Of a DNA stretch of 64,000 bases, positions 32,740-43,559 are shown piece by piece (position 1 is the first letter of the stretch; the number at the start of each line of letters is the position of its first letter). The position numbers were made by a program, and so were the translations under genes. The stretch is from the NCBI GenBank assembly GCA_947396885.1, contig OX377202.1, positions 74,868,643 to 74,932,642 on the forward strand, in the 5' to 3' direction. The notes under the pieces were generated by a model. The model was not told the DNA's origin and ran no database searches. It was given only the letters and a program-made list of their open reading frames with translations. The stretch is from Heligmosomoides polygyrus polygyrus (lineage: Eukaryota > Nematoda > Chromadorea > Rhabditida > Heligmosomidae).

Positions 32740-33690
32740 TATCCCACATATATATTTTGATATAATTGTTCGATCGCTGCTGTACACACTTTTCGTGCAA
32801 ACGGTGTTGGAATTCTTAATAAAGATTTTCTGCGGCGCAGAAACTCGGCTATTTTAGATAATCCTGTCATGGACTGTGATCGAATTTTGGTTGACGTCAA
32901 CCTTCGGAGCTCGCTTGTTTGATACGTTTTCATGCAAACTTTTTGCTCGCACAAAAATTTAAAAAATCGATTTATTTCTTTGCTCGTTTGTTCAAAAACT
33001 CTAATCGATTTATTTGATGACTAGATTAATTTACCTTTTAAGAGCAGTACCGTAATTGATTTCTCTAAAAAAATAATTTGGTTTCTGCGTCAGTTATGCG
33101 AAAATTCAAAAATGGGCGTATCCTCTAGCTCGATTGCTCGAGAACTGAAAGATCGACTTGTTCTCTCACTCAATTACTAAATTTTTTGATGGTCGATTTT
33201 GTTCACTCATGCGTTCGATCAAAAATCTGAACTCCACAGCAAGCACAAACCACCGGCTTTCTATGATTAGCGAGAACGCAATCTCTTAGTCGCAAGCAAG
33301 AAAAACACTTTTTAATTGTGAATCTTTCTTGCCTGTTGAAAACAGTTGTCCAGATCGTTGAAAGATTCTTCCTTTCCGAGGTTTCCCTACAAATACTTCG
33401 TAAAAATATATTAAGATAACCGATTTCTCACAACTCGCTCCATAGCTCTGTTGTTTCTCTCCGAGCTTTCTGATTTTGAACACATACGTCATCGATAACG
33501 ATTAATGCTGCCAACAAGCAGCGCCGTTTTTTCATTCAGGAACGGAAAGAATGATATTTTTATTGTAATCTATTTGGTTTTAGAAACTGAAAAAAAATTG
33601 CGAAAAACATTTGTTTCCTACAAGGAAAGGCTTCCAACTCATGGTGAGCTTTTGCGATGCTATTTGACAGGACGTAGGGCCGTGTGAGTG
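32740..33690. other. No recognisable gene; ATCGA-rich
   Basis: Stretches rich in AATCGATTTATTT and related words (32,960-33,230) look like decayed simple sequence. Short frames on both strands have no motif. Confidence 0.35.
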
Positions 33691-33734
33691 GAGTCTATAA
33701 TTACGGTTAGTTTTTGCTGAAAACATTTTAAAGA

Positions 33735-33985
33735 CCGGAAAAGGAGGCGCAAAAGCGTGTGCGCAACAATAATCAACCTTTATGACACCCCACGAGATAT
33801 GCCTCGGTGGCGCAGTCAGTAGTAGTGCTAACTCATAAGAGCACACCGGTGGGCTTTTGAATTCGGGTCCGCGTACTGCCGAAATTTTTGCACATACTAG
33901 TTTGTTGTTATTTTGATTTCCCATCATCACAGGATTCAATTTTAGACCATCAAAAACCAAGGCTGTCTATTTGCGCCTTCATATG
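33735..33985 (+). repeat. tRNA-Met-like repeat, left arm of an inverted pair
   Basis: GCCTCGGTGGCGCAGTCAGT (A-box-like) is followed by ACTCATAAGAG, matching the CTCATAA anticodon loop of tRNA-Met, and TTTGAATTCGGGTCC at the B box position. The segment pairs inverted with 34,081-34,330. It resembles a tRNA-derived SINE head. Confidence 0.5.
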
Positions 33986-34080
33986 TGCTAGTTTTTCAAC
34001 GACCACCACCATATCACACTATATCACCAATGATACCGTAACTACACACAAATACGCATATTTTACGGTTTAATATTATG

Positions 34081-34330
34081 GAGGCGCAAAAAGACAGGTT
34101 TGTTGTAAGCACTGGCGGTCTAAAATTGACTCCTATGGTCATGAGAAAGCGTAATAACAACAAACTAACATGTGCAGAAACATTTGCAGTACGCGAACAC
34201 GAACTCAAAAGCCCGCCGGTGTGCTCCTATGACGTGGCACTCCAACCGGCTGCGCCAACGAGGCACATCTTTTGGGGTGTCATGGAGGCTGATAAGTGTT
34301 GCGTGCACCTCTTTTCCACGGTCCGACATC
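34081..34330 (-). repeat. tRNA-Met-like repeat, right arm of the inverted pair
   Basis: On the minus strand it reads GCCTCGTTGGCGCAGCCGG, then CACGTCATAGGAGCACACCG and GGGCTTTTGAGTTCG, aligning with the left arm. The loop between the arms is about 95 bases. It abuts the RTE 5' fragment at 34.39 kb, separated by about 60 bases. Confidence 0.5.
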
Positions 34331-34388
34331 CTGTCAAAATAGATTTTTGGTTTTGGAGCGTCATCAACCATGTAATCAAAATCAAATA

Positions 34389-34590
34389 CCATGTAATCGG
34401 CTCCCGCAGACGCCGTAGCACTGTCTCGAAATCTCTTAAGCGTCATTAACCATGTGATGTGACATGGGTCTTCGTAGGCCGGCCTGTCACAAAGGCCTGT
34501 CGCCTGCAATCGAATGCCCGCGATTAGCTTAGCTCCCAGGAGGGAGCGGTTTCCAGTGGCACCACGTGGAGGAACAGATATCGCCACCTC
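34389..34590 (-). repeat. 5' leader fragment of the RTE family
   Basis: Matches the first 190 or so bases of the 22-25 kb RTE, including CCACGTGGTGCCACTGGAAA and CACATCACATGG. On the minus strand the frame stays open from the RTE leader into the tRNA-like repeat (34,587 to 34,165), an accidental or inherited fusion. The rest of the RTE is absent here. Confidence 0.8.
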
Positions 34591-35189
34591 TTCCTAAGCT
34601 ACACCGTTCTACTTTAATGTTAACGGCGCCCACTTTAGTCTCGCCGGGAGAGATTGGAGTAATTCCCGAGTAGAGCGGCTTTCTCCAAACGGCTCGAAAT
34701 AGTCTTAAAGGCTTTACATTTTTCAGTAAGGGCAGATAGAAGCGAAGTGAACATGCTTTCTAGCACACGATTGATAGGTTCGATCCTTTATACATTGCGC
34801 GCGGCGCACTCTCGGAGCATCCCAGGCATGGTAGAGCGCAGACAACGTACGCTATGGCTGAGAAACTCCGAAATCATGCACGTAGTGGGAAATAAGGTGC
34901 TCTAATCGCAAATCCTGCTGCAGTTATTTTTTTAGACCACCCACGGTGACAACGCGGTGGACTGGTAAAGTTTTATATATGTTTGTGTAGATCTCGACCA
35001 GATGAGTCGAACGATTTTAACATTTTCTCAAACAACACAAAATTAAAGGAGTTATGACCATGCGACGGTTTGCGACGGATTTTTCCATCGCAAACCGTCT
35101 TTTTGACCGCGCGACGTGTGCGGTATTGTATTGGAGTTGTAGGGGATTGTAGTTGGATTGGATTGTACTTCCGATCCTTACCAATAACT

Positions 35190-37200
35190 AACGTGAAACC
35201 ATTCGATAGTGGGTCAGCTCAGAAGTTCGAGGACTTTATAAGGTTTAAGCTTTATAAGGTTTAATTCAATGAATGAGAGGGCATACAGAGATAGTGATCG
35301 CAAAGAGATCCCAGTGGGATATTTAGAAGGCGAAGCTAAACTACACTACCGTACCCTACCCAAAGCTATCAAAAAGCAGCACATTAAGCAGTGTGGTGCA
35401 AGAGTTAATAACCCGTTTAAGACTGGAAACGAAAGAACCCCGAGAAGAAGCGCTTAGAGAAATGCGATTGCTTAAGAAAAAGGACAACCAGTCAATTTTG
35501 CAATTTTGCCTTGAATTGGAAGTCCTATCAAGGCGATCATATCCCATCGGCGTAGAGGCCGAACTCTCGTTGATTCTTGCAGAAGTGTTGCACAAACAAT
35601 TACAGGACTGGCTCGAGTCATATTGGTTGACCTAAATATTGGTAAGCGAGGGGTGCGACGTGCACGAGCGGATAAAGGAGAAGGCTTCACGTCTCGCGCG
35701 TATCGGGAGGCACCGACGGGAGATAATTATCATTAAAAGGGAAAGGGTGAAAAGATTCACGAAAGGGATAGGCCATGTAGCTGTAACCTCCAAACCCACC
35801 CCGAAACAGTCATATATAAGCAATGGTAGAGATAATATGGGTGAGGCCACTGAAATCCGAGTAGCAAAGAACAAGCCACGGGAACAAAGTCATTCTGATG
35901 GTAAAGCAAGCCCGACAAACGCAAAAACTGTGGAAAAGAGGGCATCGAGTAGAGGACTGCTGGTCAAAAAAGCATAGAAGGGAGGCCAAGTTCTCTTTCA
36001 ATTCTACAGTTAAGGAGTGGTCCTGTAAGGCCAGCACATGTAGCTCGAGAACAAACGGCCCAGTTGGACCAAAACATACGGTTCGCTTGTGATGTCTCGG
36101 ATTAGAAGTATCGACAATGGTCGATACAGGTCACAACTAACGGTCATGCCACTCAACGTTGTTCTCAACTTTGCAAACAGGTCACAGCAGTCGTGTGTGA
36201 TGTATATGACGCCACAGAAAAACAAAATGGACTTTTTAGGCTGAGAAAGATGTATGGCTGGTAGGATAAATGAAGAGAAAATCCAGATGCATGTGAAACG
36301 CCTAAAAGAAGACATCGTTTTGCTGGGCACTAATGTACTGGAAGAACTCGGAGTAAGAGTAGAAATTTAGGCAGAAGACGAACGCTACCCAAAAGAATCG
36401 GACAAGCATAAACCGACACGTGTTGCCTTCACGCCAACAGTAATAGCAGAACGAATGTGTGTGCTACCCGGACAATGCAAAATGATTCAAATTCGTTGTA
36501 AACAATAATCAAAACATGCACCTTTGTGGTCACACACGGAATCAGTTGGAAATGGAGTATGCTCAATTTCTGAAGAAAGCATAGGTGAGGTAGTAAAAAA
36601 AGGAGAAGTCACAGAAGTCACAGGAGAATGGTCACAAAACAAGTGGAGAAACCCTAGGCTAAAACGAATAAAGTCGGCCATGCTTGAATTGTCGGAAGAA
36701 ATAACATCCGGCGAAGGAATGGAAGCATTGCTGACTAAATTACAAAACAACCGAGACAGCGCCTAAATACCAAGTAGGTTGGAAAAACTCATGAAGGAGT
36801 TTACCGACTATTCGCGGTAAAAGACCACGAATTGACACAAACGAACCTAGTTGAGCACGACATCGACACGGAGCCCATAAAATAGACAATGAGCATCATC
36901 CAAGGAATGCGATGGGAGGTACCATGGCAGAAACCAATACGGTCGCAAGCGTTGATTGTGCCAGGCAGTCTGGAGAACCTCGTGAGATAGTTACTAGACA
37001 ACATAAGAGAAGTAATTTACGCACCCGACAAGATCCCCACACCGGAAGATAAGAGCGACATTATGCTGATCATCGGCAAAGAATTTGCAGAAGAGGAAAG
37101 AGTAAATCTCATTTTGTGCACATGGCTAAAACAGCTTCAAAGCCTTGACGTGCAGCTTATTATCGGAATCGCTCCTTGATTAAACAACAATAAAAGAACA
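35190..37200 (+). pseudogene. Decayed gypsy-like gag-pol remnant
   Basis: Gag-like pieces include KPFDSGSAQKFEDFIR (near 35,200), the frame at 35,393-35,635 with LLKKKDNQSILQFCLELEVL, and a broken zinc knuckle around 35,935 (KRGHRVEDCW, the upstream cysteines lost to a frameshift). A protease-like MVDTG lies near 36,120, with VLLGTNVLEELGVRVE near 36,325. VLPGQCKMIQIRC follows near 36,460, and FTDYFAVKDHELTQTNLVEHDID near 36,810 (given in part) leads towards reverse transcriptase. The order gag, protease, pre-RT is that of Ty3/gypsy. The reverse transcriptase itself is not readable beyond about 37,150. Confidence 0.65.
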
Positions 37201-37429
37201 TTCACAAATGGAATAAAGCGGCGGCACATCTGACAACCATTTCATGTCAACACCTACCAGGTGCAAATGGCAAGAATATGGTACGAGAAATTTTTAAAAA
37301 ATTCTGAACACCTACATGGCCAGAACTGAAGCCGGTGTCAGACGGTGACCATAAAACCGTGGAAATATTAGAAAGTATGCTCGAGCTGAGCCATTATCGC
37401 GTAAACAGTGAGGCGAAAGAGGGTGACGA

Positions 37430-37570
37430 GTGAAGGGACCACTTTTTAGGGCACCGGGGTTGTAAGGAAGGTCTATCAGATAAACCGATAGGAGCAACAT
37501 TGCATTGGAGAACTACCGGGATGTGAGGGAGGCTATCAGATAAACTGATATGAGCAACATTGTATTACAG
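37430..37570 (+). repeat. Tandem duplication of about 62 bp
   Basis: AGGTCTATCAGATAAACCGA...AGCAACATTGCATT is followed by AGGCTATCAGATAAACTGAT...AGCAACATTGTATT. It lies downstream of the gypsy-like remnant and may be LTR-derived. The sequence to about 37,930 ends with GTTCAATAAATTTGTGTGC, compatible with a 3' LTR polyadenylation signal, unproven. Confidence 0.55.
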
Positions 37571-37929
37571 GTCCATCCGTCTAAGATAGTGGAGTAAGGT
37601 TTATTCTTACTCCAACGGCGCTACTGCCAAGACAACCATCCCGCCCACCTCTATCCGCGACCGATCTGCCTCAACTGCCTTCCATCTATACAACGACTAT
37701 ACCGATCCGAGCCTGCCGAACACTAGGGTTAGTATATTTGAACCAATTTTTCTTTGTTTCGGGACCTTTCTTCCGTAGGCAGGAAGGAACACTCTTGTTT
37801 AGGTTTTTTATGTGTGTTATGTGTGTAAATTTGTTTTCTATAACAAATGGTGTTCAATAAATTTGTGTGCTGTACTTTGGTGATCGGGACGGAGTTACTT
37901 TTACTGACGATGAGTCATAAACTCGCGAG

Positions 37930-39080
37930 ATCCTACTGCTATAATTCAACTAGAGTGCTTAAGCTCCACAATAAACTGCAACGTAGCCTGTAACTACCCG
38001 CGCAACACTGTCGCCTCGTCCCGTTGCCAACGGACTGCGGGAGCTTACCAAAGTTCTAGGCTTAGGGCCATCGCGAGAAATCCAAACCAAGCAATCAAGC
38101 CTTGAACCTTTGGTATACTCCGATTCGCCGCAGCGACGATGGGCTACACGGCGACGGCGAAGGTTTGCGACGCTCGTCGCAAAGCGTCGCCGTCGCCGAG
38201 GCTCCATCGCTGAGGCTGACGTAGTCCACACTGTCCTGCAGAGGGATACCTTTGCAGATCTTTCTATAATTTTTTCCTGAGGCGTGATGGAAATATGCAT
38301 GGCGAAAGGATGAGCTACCGAACCGCGTAAGCATTTCTTACTTGATGTTCGTGAGAATTTTGCTCGGCGAATTTTCCTGTTCTGAATTTTGGAATTTATT
38401 TAATAATCAGACGTTCAGCGGGCTAGTGGCCGCCAAACGTTTGGTTGGCGACTTCGCCTCCTAACCACGAGAATAGAAGAACTCCAATCTTTTCTTCCTT
38501 AGGTCTTTTTACTTTTATTAGAGTAAAAAACTGGTTACTTTACTATATAGATTAGCGCAACGGATATGGTAGGGCAGAATCGTAATTGCTCCTATAAAGC
38601 CAATACACCCTCTATCGCATGCGATTTATTCTCCGAAATATCCGTTCTCTACGTGGAGAGAGACAGATCATGAGTCCCAATCCGAGGTGCTTGATGTGCA
38701 GAAACATAACTAAAATTAATCAATATTGGTCGACAGGTCGTCACCGTTTGCTGTGCGATGGCAATAATACTCCTCCGAATCCCATAGTCACTTCACGACC
38801 TCTCACTCCCCCCCCCCCCCCTTCCCTCTAATACTTCCTTACCTAGGTGCTAGCAAAGAAACGTTGTGAGCGTCATGCAGGCACATTAGACCCTGAGTCC
38901 CGACTCAGGTGTCATCACGTTGCCACGACGTCTATGACACTCCTTCCACACCCCGACACACGTGCCACGAATTCTGTGACCCCTTCAGAAACTCGACACA
39001 CATTGGGCAATATTGAAGGAAAATACTGGTCCCCCTTATTCCCTCCCACTCTAGTGGTCCACCTTTGTTGATCTTCGTCT
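37930..39080. other. No recognisable gene; palindrome near 38.15 kb and a C homopolymer
   Basis: GGTTTGCGACG and CGTCGCAAA, with GGCGACGGCG and CGTCGCCGTCGCC further out, form a GC-rich palindrome at about 38,115-38,212, possibly a MITE core. A tract of 14 C lies at 38,808-38,821. No gene was found. Confidence 0.4.
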
Positions 39081-39083
39081 TAA

Positions 39084-39305
39084 GCACGTCTTCTGAATCC
39101 CAAAGCACGTTACACTCGTCTACCGCACGTCTTCTGAACCTCAACGCACGTTGCACGATATCTACCGCACGTCTTCTGAATCCCAAAGCACGTTACACTC
39201 GTCTACCGCACGTCTTCTGAACCTCAACGCACGTTGCACGATATCTACCGCACGTCTTCTGAATCCTGCAGACATTGGACGACATCTTCAGTACGTCTTC
39301 TGAAT
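39084..39305 (+). repeat. Satellite with alternating 41/42-bp units
   Basis: GCACGTCTTCTGAA begins at 39,084, 39,125, 39,167, 39,208 and 39,250, that is every 41, 42, 41 and 42 bases. Alternate units agree better with each other than neighbours do (CCCAAAGCACGTTACACTCG versus CTCAACGCACGTTGCACGAT), so the working unit is an 83-bp dimer. A degenerate copy follows at about 39,291. Upstream sequence from 38,880 holds weaker relatives. Open minus-strand frames here simply reflect the repeat. Confidence 0.85.
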
Positions 39306-39509
39306 CTCGACGTTTTGCACTTGATCCCCGTCCATTCTCTACGCGATGTCCGCTCAATATGTTGTAAACATGGATGATCCATCGCCAAGGTTTTAAATTC
39401 GCAAGCAATCTCCCATGGTTAAGCTGAAAGAAAAACCAGCTGGCATACGCTACACTGTCGTAGGCATCTCTTGGCTTCAGTCCCCGCCTCCCCATGATGG
39501 ACACGTGAA

Positions 39510-40090
39510 ACTAACCGATTATACATAGTAAGATATTATAAGGATTCCGTAGAGGATGGTCTGCTCTAGAATATATAAAAGCTTTGTAAAGCTTTCCCGA
39601 ATTATCAGAATTGTGTTCAAAAAATAAAAAGATGATTTTTTGTCAAGGTTTGTATGTTCGAGAGGACAGACTGAATTGTCTTTAATGTTCCAAACAACAC
39701 GAGTCACTGCGCACTCCACGACTGGGTTGTTGCGATTTTTGTTCAGTTGCTAGCAAAAATTCTGTTTGCGTGGATGGCACAGATCTCATTTTTTAATACA
39801 CTGAATGACTACAGCCTCTATGAGCTTTAAAATTTTTTATTCCCTATTTCTCCCTCACAAATAAAATTTTTTGTCAATTTTCAAAGTGCCTTCGCCTATT
39901 AGCGCAGATGTATTGAACACTTCAAAGAAAGCCATACTAAATTTTCCTCGAACAAAACTGACAAGCTTGACCATCTCGGAGAGTTTCTATTTTATTCCGT
40001 AAAGCGCCCGTTTCTATTTAGAAGATGCTTGGTGTGATTTCCAAAACTCGTCAAGGAGAATGTCAGTGATAATAGCTAGCTCTGTGGCTA
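39510..40090. other. No recognisable gene
   Basis: AT-rich, with no motif-bearing frame or clear repeat between the satellite and the MITE at 40.09 kb. Confidence 0.4.
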
Positions 40091-40091
40091 A

Positions 40092-40210
40092 GCCAGTCGC
40101 GGGAGTATACCATCGAAAACGGCCTTCATTGCGACGCGGACCGTCCTGGGTCGACGGCAGCCGTCCGCTGGCATGCCGTCGGACACTCCCGCAGAAGTAT
40201 ACCATAGGCC
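40092..40210. mobile_element. Probable TAA-flanked MITE, 119 bp (one end eroded)
   Basis: TAA lies outside both ends (40,089-40,091 and 40,211-40,213). The right end, read inward, is GGCCTATGGTATACTTCTGC, resembling the termini of the 10.3 and 46.3 kb MITEs. The left end only preserves GCC plus the internal GCGGGAGTATACC. Classification rests on the TAA pair and the right end. Confidence 0.5.
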
Positions 40211-40295
40211 TAAGCCTCCGGTATTTCAAAGTTGAAACACTGAAACATTTTAGAGCGAACCTGTAGTTCGATAGCTGCTGCAGTGCGTCACCTTA

Positions 40296-40692
40296 TTAGG
40301 TCCAGTGCTGATCTTTACCGTTAACCTCCACACCACAGTATGTCTTGTAGTAAGACTGATGATCGCTACAACGAACCGTAAAGATCCAGCTGGATGTGTT
40401 TGTGTCGTAATGGAACTTGTCATTCCTAATATGCTCCCATGACAAAAAATGACTGTCAAAATCCAATGCGGCAAGGAACACAATGAACGATGACTCAGTG
40501 TGAGAAGCTAAATAGTATTTAATAAGGCCGCAGACATGCAATGGTTTCAATATACTTGCCACTTACCATAGCACTCGGCGTCGCGTATCTGAACTGAAAC
40601 ATAGGCACGCGTTTGCAGTTTCTCCAAGGCCTGATCTTTCACGGTTCCAGAGTTTCCCACGCATCCAAAAGGGTCATAGATGGTTCGTTCGC
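40296..40692 (-). CDS. 3' end of an unidentified spliced host gene (two exons)
   Basis: On the minus strand an acceptor (ATTCTTTAG) precedes exon A (40,692-40,567, 126 nt). It reads ERTIYDPFGCVGNSGTVKDQ and on to QIRDAECY, and is followed by a GTAAGT donor. After a 59-base intron ending in CTATTTAG, exon B (40,507-40,296) continues in phase through SSFIVFLAALDFDSHFLSWE and TYCGVEVNGKDQHWT to TAA, with a second TAA directly after. The phases match (exon A ends with one base of a codon, exon B begins with two). The 111 residues contain four Cys and no transmembrane segment. I do not recognise the family. Upstream exons were not found; exon A begins mid-codon, so at least one is missing. Confidence 0.65.
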
Positions 40693-41229
40693 CTAAAGAA
40701 TGCCAAACGTTTCACTATTCTGTGACTCCATCTTCCTTTTTGTCTGTCTGACTGGAAATGATTTCAAAACAAGAAGATGGAAGCCTAAGCAACGCCGACA
40801 GCAGAATGTAATAGAGCAAGGAAGCAAAAATGGGCAAAATGAAAAATTCTTTTCGGGTAACAAGCATAAACACTTCCTCGGCTTTCAAGGATCATATATG
40901 TGAGAGGAGGCATGAATAGAAAATGACGCCGCATTGTGTATAAACGGAAGGGGGAGGAGAGAACTGGGAGTGAATTCCCTACTAGGCGTGGACACTTTGG
41001 TATATATTCCATTGCAGAATATCGTGATGCATATTGCTAGCCACCATATTCCGAGAGTGCTTTTTCTTCCACCTCATCTTGTGCTACAGATAGAATTAGA
41101 TGACGAGAAGCTAAAGGGCCGTTGCATATGAAACGGCCTATTTTCCTTCCTCAACATCTGGTCGATTTTTCGTGGCTGAGAATGCTCCCTTTCAAGCATT
41201 GTATATATTTTCTGAAAGTGCAGGATCTA

Positions 41230-42230
41230 CTTTTTTATCGTTTATAGCTCCTGTAACTTAATTGCCTTTAGCCGAGTTTTTGATGTCGTTTTTACATTGC
41301 GATTCAACATGGTAATCGGCTGCTCTACTTACATGATTGGAAAAGTGGACACAACGCCGCGGCCGCAGCACGTAACATCCACGCGGCATTTGGAGAGGAT
41401 TTCGCTAAGGCAAAATTCGCCACAGTTCGAAAAATTTCGACCAGGAGATGGAAGTGTCGGAGGAGAACACCGAGGTAGGGCGCCATCACTCCTTAACGAC
41501 GATCAACTCAAAGCCATGGTGGATCGGATCCGCGTCAAACTGTGAGAGAGCTAGCGTAGTCAGGCAGTCAGGCACGGTCAGTTTGTGCGGGATCCATTTG
41601 TCCAGATTCATATACTGCTGCCGGCTGCGCAATCTAAGGGAGCCTTTCTTGGACAGGGTCGTGACATGTGACGAAAAGTGGATCGTTTATGATCGTCGCT
41701 CTGCACAAAGACTGGACAAGAGTGAGAGCTCCAAGAAGATGCCGAAACTGTCTCCACTCAAAGAAGACCATGGTAACCGTGTAGTGAACAATGGCTAGCA
41801 TGGACCATTAGTAGTTCTTGAAGACTGGACAGACTATCACAGCGGAAAAGTACTTTGCCGAAGTTGAAGTAATCCACCCGAAGTTGTTTGAAAAATAGCC
41901 GGCTTTGATCAATCGAAGAGGCCAGTCCTACTGCATGACTACGCGCGTCCGCACCTTCCAAAAATTATTGTCCAGAAGCTGAGTCAAAGGGGTAAGAAAC
42001 TTTGCCATATCCAGCATATTCACCAAATCTGTCTCCTACCAATGATTTTTGAAGCATTTAAATCGTCATTTGAGGGATGAAAAATTCAGCAACCAAGATA
42101 ATGTCGAAAATGACTTCTTATGTTTTATTAATTCTCGTAGTTCTGATTTTTACAAAGACGGAATGTCTATGCTGTTGGCGCGTTGGGAAAGGTGTATTAA
42201 TTGCAATGGTGCCTATTTTTAATAGAATTG
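41230..42230 (+). pseudogene. Mariner transposase remnant, copy 2
   Basis: This copy aligns with the minus-strand copy at 27.9-29.0 kb. TTTTTGATGTCGTTTTTACAT leads in near 41,275. The N-terminal HTH region is broken over frames (RNIHAAFGEDFA near 41,375). LNDDQLKAMVDRIRVKL lies near 41,490, and FLDRVVTCDEKWIVYD (catalytic Asp region) near 41,655. DYARPHLPKIIVQKLSQRGKK-like sequence (here shortened) lies near 41,935, and MTSYVLLILV near 42,105 ends it. Several stops and frameshifts are present. The TIRs were not identified. Confidence 0.8.
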
Positions 42231-42239
42231 CTTCGAAGC

Positions 42240-42990
42240 AAACTTGTGACCTCTCAAAGTTTTTGGTCAAAATCAACCATTTCATATGCAGCGACCTAAT
42301 GAAACGCAAATTATCTTCAGTCTTATTAAGAAATGTGACCGATTGCCGACAGTGAAAAAATCCGGCCTAATAATTCGATCGCTACACAACACAAAGCCTT
42401 GTTCTGCACTCTGAGAATCACTCATCCAAGGCTAATGTCGAGCATTGGCAGCAGCAGGATTTCATTGTGACGAATTAGAAGTAATGAGGGAGCTGCAAAC
42501 TACCCTTTGGTCGCTGACATTCACGGCGATGCAACATGCTAGAAGACTACTGACGCAATAAGTCAACCTGCACGATCTTAATTCGAAGCCATAAAGGCCG
42601 GTCGGCGCGAAATCCTATAAATAGCCATGCCTGTAACCAGGATGCGACGCAGGAAGGAGAGAAGAAATTGCCATATTTCGCGTTTCTATGCGAAAAGACT
42701 CTCGACAACTGTCAAAAGTACCAGGAAGCGGGAGCCAGCTAGGAAAGCAGTGGCTGTTCAGGTATGTATACGTATTGAAGAAATGAATAATGCCATTGAG
42801 ACAACATCAGAATTCCCCTCAGCTACCCATAACTTCTGCAGGTTCTACCCACTCTTCGGCCTAGAAGAACGTTCAGGAAACACAAAAGGTTGCGTCGATG
42901 CACCAAGACAAGCGTTGAAGAAGATTTTTGGATTCCCTCGACCTCTAGACGACTCCTAACTGGCAGTTAAGGACGCACTCCTTAGAACTG
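42240..42990. other. Unrecognised stretch with a 110-codon frame
   Basis: The frame at 42,627-42,959 is Arg/Lys-rich at its start and has no motif I know. A possible GTATGT donor follows GCTGTTCAG at about 42,760, but no partner exon was found. Coding is not supported. Confidence 0.3.
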
Positions 42991-42995
42991 ATTAA

Positions 42996-43161
42996 CCTGG
43001 GGCCAAATTCATCAACGACTAACCCGCAGGTAAGGCGCAGATATACTCAGATGAAGCCTCCGTCTCTTACTCTTGCCTTATCTCTACCTGTCTCTTATCT
43101 TATCTCCACCCCTTATACCCCGCATACCACGGGTTTAATTGTTGATGAATCCGGCGCCTGG
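42996..43161 (+). mobile_element. MITE family A, copy 2
   Basis: CCTGGGGCCAAATTCATCAA and the complement of the right end, CCAGGCGCCGGATTCATCAA, are terminal inverted repeats. CGACTAACCCG and CGGGTTTAATTG continue the pairing. About 166 bases, related to 9,771-9,914 in the opposite orientation. No reading frame. Confidence 0.75.
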
Positions 43162-43184
43162 TATCCTACTATATATAAAGGAGT

Positions 43185-43247
43185 AATGTATGTGTATGTG
43201 TATGTGTATATATGTGTGCCTGTGTGTCTGTGTGTGTAGGGGAAGGA
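43185..43247 (+). repeat. TG/TATG microsatellite
   Basis: TGTATGTGTATGTGTATGTG continuing into TGTGTGTCTGTGTGTG. It lies just right of the MITE copy. Confidence 0.9.
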
Positions 43248-43301
43248 CGTATTGGCGATACTCGACGATTGATGGCGACCAACAGCTGCCCGAAACAGCC
43301 C

Positions 43302-43520
43302 TGGAGTCGAGGTCGCGGAACACAAATCTTTCGAAGTATCGATCGTCATCAATCGATATTGATCAAATTGTCGATTTTTTGTGGATGTCATTCAAGCGGG
43401 CCGAAACTTCAGCCATGGGGTAGTCGAGGTCGCTGAACACGATTCTGTTGTTCGTTTTCATGGTACCAATCGCCATCAATCAATATTGACCAATTATCGA
43501 TTTTTTCGTAGATGTCACTC
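43302..43520 (+). repeat. Diverged tandem duplication of about 119 bp
   Basis: GTCGAGGTCGCGGAACAC at about 43,304 and GTCGAGGTCGCTGAACAC at about 43,423 start two units. Each unit contains ATCAATATTGA-type words and ends in ATCGATTTTTT...GATGTCA. Confidence 0.75.
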
Positions 43521-43559
43521 ATTTGTTCTATTTCTTTCTAACTTGCCCCTATCGACGTA

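Noticed and set aside
39084..39305. CRISPR array
   Set aside because: Units are contiguous without unique spacers, and all other evidence is eukaryotic.
38932..39504. Minus-strand frames with repeated RRRAVD-like peptides
   Set aside because: They are translations of the 41/42-bp satellite and its degenerate relatives.
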